From Russula earlei (Eukaryota > Basidiomycota > Agaricomycetes > Russulales > Russulaceae): a stretch of 13,567 nucleotides of DNA. The notes under the pieces are model-generated. The model saw only the letters and a list, made by a program, of their open reading frames with translations. It did not search any database and was not told where the DNA came from. This document shows, piece after piece, positions 7,474 to 13,567 of this stretch. The translations under genes and the position numbers were made by a program. Where the stretch lies: contig JAGFNK010001183.1 of the NCBI GenBank assembly GCA_025769875.1, positions 1-13,567 on the forward strand, given 5' to 3'. Every line of letters begins with the position of its first letter. Positions within the stretch are counted from its first letter, which is position 1.

Positions 7474-8136
7474 CTATTGCTTACCGAGTGTTTCACCACA
7501 GCACTACTGTTTCACCACCCCACTGATAACAATTTCTAAGCCCCAAAACATCTCCAATCTTCTTCAAATTGATGATCTGAGAGGTTATAAATATTAGGAA
7601 CATTCATACAATTTTTTCCTGATTTGTGATTGAGTTCAAGGTCAGCAGAAGCTACATTATGAGGAGTGAATCACATATTTTTAACATTGAGACACAAGGA
7701 GTGAATTGATCCTTCCCATTTTTTTTCTCATATCAGCAATATATATTTCCCATGGACTGAGAGTGAGTGTACCATGATCATAGACCAGTTTGTGGTTTTC
7801 CAGCCCAGCATGACATTTCACCAACATAATTTAAGTGCCAACTGTATTCTGTCACAATGCACTCGCACATGTGCTTTGGCTTGTCAGATGCTGACGTTGC
7901 ATCGCAGATTTCGGACATTCAAAAGTGTTACTTTTGTGTGACATGGTGGTGAAACACTAGGTACTTTTGATGGGCTTGTTGTTGCTTCATCCTCACTTTT
8001 CATTGAGATAATTAGATTTTTCTGGTAGCCATGAAGCTTATCTTTTGAACCATGCATGCCATCAGTATAATTTTTGTAGTTGATGTGGTGTAATTTAGTG
8101 ATCAGTAAATTGTGGTGAAACACTCAGTAAGTAATG
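7474..8136. mobile_element. Candidate non-autonomous DNA transposon with terminal inverted repeats
   Basis: CTTACCGAGTGTTTCACCAC at 7480-7499 is matched on the opposite strand at 8112-8131 with one mismatch, and one further matching base on the inner side makes 20 of 21. Similarity continues outward (ATTG against ATTA) and, with gaps, inward through an ACTGAT word. Taking ends at 7474 and 8136 puts a TA dinucleotide on each side (7472-7473 and 8137-8138), as in Tc1/mariner-type insertions, although this needs a one-base gap in one end. A third copy of the inner motif (GTGGTGAAACACT) is at 7946-7958, and the left end has a doubled GTTTCACCAC. No transposase is encoded inside; the interior is AT-rich. 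Confidence 0.6.
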
Positions 8137-8138
8137 TA

Positions 8139-8561
8139 GTTCTCTGATTAGGTAAATACATATTATATGGTGTTCGTGCCCCACGCAGACTTTGGCCATG
8201 CACGCATCATGCACCTTCGGGGGAAACTGCTTATTCTACAAATGGTTCCTCTTCTATTACCAATGAGCCCTTCATTTTTTTTTTCCCACTGGCATACAAC
8301 CAATGTGCCCTCTGTTCTTCCTTCCCCAACACCCAACAGATGTGGCATCATAAACAATACATTGGCACTTTTGGCACTCAGCTGTGCAACAGCATCTCCT
8401 CCAGATGCACTCGCCATGGCACAGCAACTTTGCGCTTTGTTCCTGCCCTGACTGATGACACCACGCTTGAGGAAGGGGGAGAAGCAAGCAACGAATGGCT
8501 CTCCAGATGTGCAGGATACCTCTATCACCTGCACCTCACCAGATGTGCCTATCTTCAACAA
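8139..8561. other. Region upstream of the transposase; N-terminal part not resolved
   Basis: The DNA-binding half of the transposase should lie here. Plus-strand open frames exist from about 8340, but I could not align them confidently with a helix-turn-helix domain. A frame change of two bases near 8560 breaks continuity with the recognisable part. A T10 tract is at about 8275-8284. No left terminal inverted repeat was identified. Confidence 0.35.
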
Positions 8562-8603
8562 TGGCATACCCTGAGAAGGAGTGGCTTCACAATGAAGAAG
8601 GAA

Positions 8604-8648
8604 GTCATTTCACCTTGAGTTCACACTCAAGTGCACTGACTCGCCCAG
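8604..8648 (+). other. Predicted intron 1 of the transposase
   Basis: GTCATT...CACTGAC...CCCAG, 45 bases. It removes two in-frame TGA codons and joins TMKKE to LRKNALEHNE, as expected in the family. The branch motif CTGAC is canonical; the donor is weak. Confidence 0.6.
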
Positions 8649-8845
8649 CTGAGAAAAAATGCACTAGAGCACAACGAGGACCTGTGCCTTCAGTATCGGT
8701 ATACCTTTGGCATCACCTATACCACCAAACAGGCAGTTTTTGTGGATGAAAGCTCCTTTGATCGCCAAACTGACCTTCAAGGGCAAGCATGGGTGATGTC
8801 AGGGCAAGCAGCGGTAAGGAAGAGCTTTTTCATTTGAGGAAAACA

Positions 8846-8895
8846 GTGTGTCCTGCTATCTATATCTACAACAGACTAGAATACAAAGTATCCAG
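8846..8895 (+). other. Predicted intron 2 of the transposase
   Basis: GTGTGT...ATCCAG, 50 bases. Splicing restores the frame between GKH and YSLLPALLL, where the family is continuous, and removes a TAG. Confidence 0.65.
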
Positions 8896-9099
8896 TTATT
8901 CACTTCTCCCAGCACTCTTGCTCAATGGCATCATCTATAGCCAGCTGGTTGAGGGTTCTTTCACATCTGAACTATTTACCGGCTTCATCCAAGGTCTACT
9001 TTCAAAAATGAATCCCTTCCCTGGCAAGAACTCAGTATTGATCATGGACAATGCATGCATTCATAGAAGTCCACAAATACTCCAAATGGTTGAAGAAAG

Positions 9100-9145
9100 G
9101 TATTATATTGTTTTCTCATGCTGATGTATTGCTCATTTGATGAAG
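9100..9145 (+). other. Predicted intron 3 of the transposase
   Basis: GTATTA...CTGAT...GAAG, 46 bases. It removes a TGA and restores the VEERG...[10 protein letters not shown] junction and the exact DD34E spacing. Confidence 0.8.
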
Positions 9146-9365
9146 GGGATGTTGGCTCCTTTACCTGCCACCATACTCTCCTGATTTTAATCCAATTGAA
9201 CTCACATTTTCAAAGATCAAGGCCTACATTCGTTGGAATGGGGGTGTGGCTCATGCTGACTTGGGTGGTGATGATACCGATGTGTGGGTTTTCCTGTATA
9301 GGGCAGCATTCTCTGTTATGTCAGATGATGCAGCAGGTTGGTTCCACAAATGTCGCTATATCTGA

Positions 9366-9774
9366 CTTTTTCCGAGTTACTGTGGTGTCCCCTTGTTGTA
9401 CTGTATTGTACCTTGCAAAGCTACCATTCCGGCCTTGAACATCATTGGACCCCAAGCCAACTGCTGCCCCAAGCAGTGGGAGACCCCCACCACTCATGGC
9501 TGCTGGCCATGAAATCAGCTGTGCTGGCCTTTCCCCCTACAACCTGCTCCCCATGTTCCCACCTGTGTCCACAAACTCGCTACAACACCTGCATGGGCGC
9601 CTCATGTGTGGGCCCTGTTGTTGCATAAAGCAAGCACGTAAAGAGTCATGTGGCTTATTCATCAACCGTCCACCTGTCCACTCCTACTCCAGGATGACAA
9701 CAGGGCGTTCTTCCCTTCCCAGAGCTGCTCACCATACCTTGCTCTACCCCTCCATTTCAACCCCCTAAACCCTC
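9366..9774 (+). other. Spacer between transposase and downstream gene; pyrimidine-rich leader
   Basis: No conserved coding block was found. The last 100 bases before the ATG at 9775 are C/T-rich, with few G, resembling the untranslated leaders of filamentous fungal genes. Open frames here seem to be by-products of C-rich composition. Confidence 0.4.
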
Positions 9775-10103
9775 ATGGGCTCGAAGCAACGTGCTTCAAA
9801 ATGCCGGCCTGCACTGACACATACTACTGGCCAAAGGAAGGCTGCCCAAAAAAAAAACTGGTGGAAATGAAAGTGACAGCTCAGGCACTCCCACTCAACC
9901 AAAGCGATCACAACCACAAGCTCAGGCTTCCAAGACATCCCTTCCTGCTATTGATGAGGATGGGGAGGAAGAGTCCTATGCCTATGTAAATGCAGAAGCC
10001 AGGGAACTCAGTCCACTGGACCTATATACTCTTGCAGATGACGGTAAATGCGCCTCACCCATCAGACCCATAGATGGGAGTGATGCTTCAATTGAAGAGG
10101 AAG

Positions 10104-10155
10104 GTGTGCAAATAATGATGAATTGACCCCTTTCACTGGTGACTAGTGACCCCAG
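10104..10155 (+). other. Predicted intron in the SAM-like gene
   Basis: GTGTGC...CCCCAG, 52 bases. Splicing joins an acidic EEEG end to RPVINLTFDVPY in frame, although the two flanks are in different genomic frames, and removes a TGA. Confidence 0.75.
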
Positions 10156-10758
10156 GCCGTCCAGTAATCAATCTCACATTTGATGTCCCATACAAAAATG
10201 TGTCTCAGGAACTTTGCTGTCAAATCTGACATCTCATTTTAGATCTTCTTGTCCAAATTGCGGCCAAAATGGAAACGAGCATTGTCTGTCTATCGCACAT
10301 CAGATACATCCTTCCCTGGATGGTGCCCAAGATGGGCAAGCCTGTTGCAAAGTTGCTTGAAGATGGAGCTTCCTTTCAAAAGCTAATCAAGCATGTGTAG
10401 AACCATATTGATGAACAGAAGGTGAAAAACCATGGAAAGGGCAAAGTCAAGCCTTTCAGCATCTAGATTGTCGATATCTCTGAACCAGGCACAGAAAAGG
10501 TGCACCTAAATGCTACCCTCCGCATAATTTCATCTGATGATTCCTCGATGGAAGGGTCCAGGGAAAAGAAAGACCCAGGTACAGTCAGCACCCTCAAATG
10601 TGCTTTTGGATCTCCCTGGCCAAGAACAACATGAACTTTTAAAGCTCTTGACTGATAAACACCAGTGCAAAAAGCACAATACGCCATGCTATGTGCAAAT
10701 GAATGGTGTACACTACCAGTACACAATGGAGGATCTGAGCATTTGGGCCTCCTTGTTG

Positions 10759-10811
10759 GTACATGCCATTGTTTTCTTTTGGATCTTCATAGCTTAAAAC
10801 CACCTTTGCAG
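10759..10811 (+). other. Predicted intron in the SAM-like gene
   Basis: GTACAT...CTTAAAAC...TTGCAG, 53 bases. It joins LSIWASLL to ACRLATVDTPPDKL across a genomic frame change and removes a TAA. Confidence 0.75.
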
Positions 10812-11460
10812 GCATGTCGCCTTGCAACAGTTGATACTCCCCCAGACAAACTGAATCTCACGGACAAATGCTTTCGACAGATGAAAGTCAGGAACTGGGA
10901 AACATCACAACAACCCCCTTCTGATACATTGGGCTCCATGCCAAACCCTAGCCACATGGTGGCTGGATCGTCCTCTGATCCACCCCAATGGGTGCAAATG
11001 ATGATGATGATGCTGGGTGGTGCCTTTGCCAACAATGTTAATGGTTCAAACTCCCATCACTTACCTCACTCTGAAAACATTGTTCCCTTTACTCCAAACC
11101 CTGGGTCTTTGCCGCCCCAGTCAAAGTGCAACCGCATCCGATAGGAACATCACCTACCCTGACCTGAGGGAGTGGCTCCGTTCTATTGAAGAGCACCCTG
11201 TCTGAAATAAATATGGTGAAGATCTCTCACAGTATGCTGACATCCTTGTAGAAACCCACAAACTTTATACAATTGAAGACATTGTACCACTCACTTGCAG
11301 TGAGCTGGCAGATGTTGGTGGCATGGAATTCGGGACAGCCTCATGGATTTTGCGCTTTGCAGTGGAGGATGCATCAGCTATGGAGAAAAATAAGAAGGCT
11401 CAATTTTAAGAATATACTAACATTTTTCTATACTAGACTTGGATATATGGACACTATTGT

Positions 11461-11634
11461 CAAGGCAGTTGACCTCTTTCACCATCTCCTCTTTCAAGAG
11501 CAGGCAGATCCCTAGTGAATACCTCTGTGAGCAGTCGTGATTATGAAGGTACCAGGTCCTATCTGGAAGCCTCTCCATGCTGAAAGCAAGGCCACTCTTT
11601 CACCATCCTCCCCTTTAAGAGTAAGCAGATCTCT
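11461..11634. repeat. Imperfect direct repeat of about 50 bp, two copies
   Basis: 11461-11513 and 11587-11634 share CAAGGC, CTCTTTCACCATC and a CTTTMAAGAG...AAGCAGATC or CAGATC context with several substitutions and small gaps. The spacing of about 125 bases suggests an old local duplication. It lies just after the stop of the SAM-like gene. Confidence 0.6.
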
Positions 11635-12139
11635 TCCTTGTCTCCCTCTCCTCACTGCCAGCCATCCCTGTTGTATGTGTGCCTGGGATGTAGCTGATGT
11701 ATCACCCTCAACATCCCTGTAGCCTGCAATGGAAGTCTTAGCACATCACAGGGTAGCTGGTACCATCAGTTTGTGCCCTGTGCATCTTGCTCTCTTCTTT
11801 TTTTCTGCATCTTTTGCCCTATGCTGAGTGGTGCAATTGCACGAGGCTGTTGGGGCAGCCCTAGGTCCTGTGGCCTCATTGCGCCCATGCACACAGACAC
11901 CTGAGCATGCCCCTTTGCTGTCAAATGCCCTTTTTTGTTGTCAGACAGGACATTCCCTCATTCGTGTGCTGGTAGGAATAAGCCAGCTGAACCATGAATG
12001 CCATTGTTCAGTCATTGTGTGCCCTCCAACAGACCGACAGAGAGCCTGAGGTGCAGTCTTTTGACAGGGTAATATATCACATGAGGGAAGCATTTTTCTA
12101 GCAATGACCTAACTCTTTTTTATTTGACTGGTTATACGC
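11635..12139. other. No gene recognised
   Basis: Short open frames only, with no conserved motif. A perfect 12-base palindrome GTGCAATTGCAC occurs at 11831-11842. The sequence is T- and C-rich in places. Confidence 0.45.
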
Positions 12140-12365
12140 ATGGTGTCAGTTCGCATTCTTCCCAGATTCCTCAGAAAGACCGCCTTGCGGTCGACAACCC
12201 TCATCCACCTTCCCACCCAAATGGTCAGCGTGCCACCCAAACGAAAGCTTGAACTTGAGGTATCGAGCTCACCTGGTTGCAGCATCATGGTGCTCATCCT
12301 GCACCAAGATTGTGCCACAGAACCACTGGTAAGTGAATCAGTCTTGAATTGCAACTGAAAGACAG
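12140..12365 (+). other. Possible exon with donor site, weak evidence
   Basis: From ATG 12140 an open segment of about 63 codons (MVSVRILPRFLRK...) runs to a perfect GTAAGT donor at 12329. A possible acceptor, CTGAAAGACAG, ends at 12365, giving a 37-base intron, but the next exon would stop almost at once (TAA). The protein is not recognised. An overlapping minus-strand open frame of 146 codons (12109-12549) is an equally unproven alternative. Confidence 0.2.
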
Positions 12366-13567
12366 AAAACTCACCCATAAAGTGACCACGAGCGGAGCGT
12401 GCTGGATGACGGACTTGAAGATGTTGGCATATGGCATGTTCAACCTCAAGAGCAAGAGAATGGGCTAGGTGAAGGTGAGGTGGGTGTGAGAAGCGACGTA
12501 CAGTGTCCAAGTGATGTGTGGCAGCAAGGAAGCAACTCAAAAAAAACAAGTGTATGCATATGTGCCACTGACTTGCTCAGCGTTTGCATTTGCAAAGGTG
12601 CATGGCCTTGATGTCGACTCACCCACACACAGCTATATGGCTGGCCATGAATTGCTTACAAGAGTACATATGTGCGTATTCCTTTCATGCCATCTCCTCT
12701 TTGTCCTCACATCATCATCATCATCGTCACGACCCAGCATGCCACCCTCGCCCCCATCAACCACCGCATGCCCTCGCCCTCAACGCCCCTGCCTTCACCA
12801 TGCACCAATGAGTCCCAACGCACAGCCACAGAGCCCTGTACCATGCCACCATCTTTGTTGCCATTGGACGGTGTTGCTACTGTACATTTCAGTATGCTTT
12901 TCTCCCCTTTTTTTACTAGACTCTCATTTTGTTAGTCAGAGATCTGCATGCCACCTATGCATCCATTTCCCAGCCTGCTGCTGTCTTCCCTCTCCCTTTC
13001 TACTTCCATGCCCCCTCGCTCCTCTACCTCACATCTGCCATCCAAGTTCTCCAATTGTCCCACCCACAATCGCATTCGGCAGCGCCAATCAGCGCCCAAG
13101 CAACCACCCACCAGCACTCTCCCTATCCCCCTACCAGCCTCTCCTTTGCAATCATCTCCCCCTCCTTGCATCGCAACTCAACCACACCCCTCATCACCAC
13201 ACCTGGCCTTGGCCATCCTTCACAATCACCACACGCCACTACCACAGCCACTGGGACCATGACTTGATACCTCGTGTGTCCAGCTTCGTCCCCTTCTCAT
13301 TCTATATTTCCTTTCATATGCCTGTCTTTTGTGCTTTTCCTGTCCCTTAGCCTTAGTTCCCACCTGTATCGCTCCATCTTGAATAAAGCTGCCCTGGTTG
13401 TTCCCTTATCATCTGTGTGAACCTAAGTGCAAGTCAAATGAACAAATGCATTCTCGCGTTACTGCTAGGTGCTCCTCCTCTTTGGAGCTTCAGTCTTATG
13501 AAGTCCATTCTGCCATTCTTGGACACACTTCACCGCCCCATGGGCTCAGGTGTGCACTTCCTGGGGG
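12366..13567. other. C-rich low-complexity region without a supported gene
   Basis: From about 12690 to 13340 the plus strand is strongly C/T-rich with few G, so stop codons are scarce and three overlapping frames stay open at once. The longest (12511-13350, 279 codons) encodes Pro/Ser/His/Leu-rich sequence with no domain and a composition explained by base content. A (CAT)5 microsatellite lies at 12710-12724, and AATAAA at 13382-13387 could be a polyadenylation signal for something transcribed rightward. Nothing else is evident up to the end. Confidence 0.4.
13382..13387 (+). terminator. Possible polyadenylation signal AATAAA
   Basis: A single AATAAA following the C-rich tract. There is no supported transcript, so it may be chance. 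Confidence 0.2.

Larger units (their letters stand above)
8562..9365 (+). pseudogene. Tc1/mariner-type DD34E transposase, C-terminal part, with three introns and one stop
   Basis: After splicing three predicted introns (8604-8648, 8846-8895, 9100-9145) the frame runs from TLRRSGFTMKK, the end of the HTH region, through FVDES (catalytic D at 8745-8747), YSLLPALLLNGIIYS and VEGSFTSELF. It continues to IMDNACIH (D at 9047-9049) and YSPDFNPIE (E at 9198-9200), ending GWFHKCRYI at 9365. With the last intron removed, exactly 34 residues separate the second D from E, the DD34E spacing of Tc1 enzymes. All three catalytic acids remain. One TGA (8835-8837) interrupts the frame, at a position I expect to be Arg, and the N-terminal DNA-binding half is frameshifted. 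The protein would cut and paste its own element, in the nucleus. Fungal DDE_3 families are multi-copy, so this is probably one of many relics. Confidence 0.88.
9775..11409 (+). pseudogene. Disabled intron-containing gene of unknown function with SAM-like C-terminal domain
   Basis: I start at ATG 9775 (MGSKQRASKC), followed by a basic, Ser/Thr/Gln-rich segment and an acidic patch (IDEDGEEES). After a 52-base intron comes INLTFDVPY, then DLLVQIAAKMET...YILPWM and a KGKVKPFSI block. Next is a CKKHNTPCYV...MEDLSIWA segment, a second intron of 53 bases, and a low-complexity Met/Pro/Ser linker. The C-terminal part, from YPDLREWLRSIEEHPV (about 11157) to ASWILRFAVEDAS, has the hydrophobic spacing of a SAM domain (interaction module). 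I recall similar multi-copy hypothetical proteins in mushroom-forming fungi but know no function. It is broken by stops at 10398, 10464 and 11203 (TAG, TAG, TGA), another TGA near 10223, a shift in an A10 run (9848-9857), and frame changes near 10575 and between 11040 and 11115. The SAM call is inference. Confidence 0.7.

Noticed and set aside
12166..12181. GACCGC...GCGGTC mini-hairpin as a terminator
   Set aside because: A six-base stem without a T tract in a eukaryotic context; probably chance.
12511..13350. Open frame of 279 codons, the longest on the plus strand at the right end
   Set aside because: C-rich composition keeps three frames open together; no domain, and only low-complexity Pro/Ser/His/Leu content.

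Overview
The window looks like a transposon-rich, gene-poor stretch of a filamentous basidiomycete (probably Agaricomycete) nuclear genome. The evidence is short introns of about 43-53 bp with GT...AG ends, a Ty1/copia polyprotein and a Tc1-type DD34E transposase resembling mushroom-forming fungi, solo LTRs, pyrimidine-rich leaders, and no bacterial operon structure. No intact host gene was found. The species cannot be named from sequence alone.

Layout. Positions 1-3600 hold, on the minus strand, the internal region of a decayed Ty1/copia retrotransposon. Reading right to left it contains gag, protease, HHCC integrase and the start of reverse transcriptase; the rest, including RNase H and the 3' LTR, lies off the left edge. 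Its primer-binding site (3585-3600) is complementary to the anticodon stem-loop of initiator tRNA-Met rather than to the tRNA 3' end. A second, plus-strand solo LTR of 961 bp (3612-4572, target duplication ATATG) has inserted just outside that site, apparently within the copia 5' LTR. Positions 4897-5870 are non-coding, with two clusters of inverted repeats. Positions 5898-6068 are a perfect 10-bp minisatellite of about 17 copies, framed by short hairpins. Positions 6370-6904 are a minus-strand solo LTR with a perfect CCCAC target duplication, a TATA box and three TGA(C/G)TCA sites. Positions 7474-8136 are a candidate non-autonomous DNA transposon with matching terminal inverted repeats. Positions 8562-9365 carry a Tc1/mariner-type transposase pseudogene with three predicted introns. 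Positions 9775-11409 carry an intron-containing, disabled gene of unknown function whose C-terminus looks like a SAM-type helical domain. From 11410 to the end I find only a short direct duplication, an unconvincing exon-like patch and a C-rich low-complexity tract.

The genes do not form a pathway. This is layered mobile-element debris: the copia element is older than the solo LTR inside it, and its protease, integrase and reverse transcriptase active sites are all altered, often in ways that fit CpG deamination. I found no convincing new defence or metabolic system. The points that best repay checking are the anticodon-loop primer site, the hairpin-bounded minisatellite, the TIR element, and the spliced SAM-like gene downstream of the transposase.
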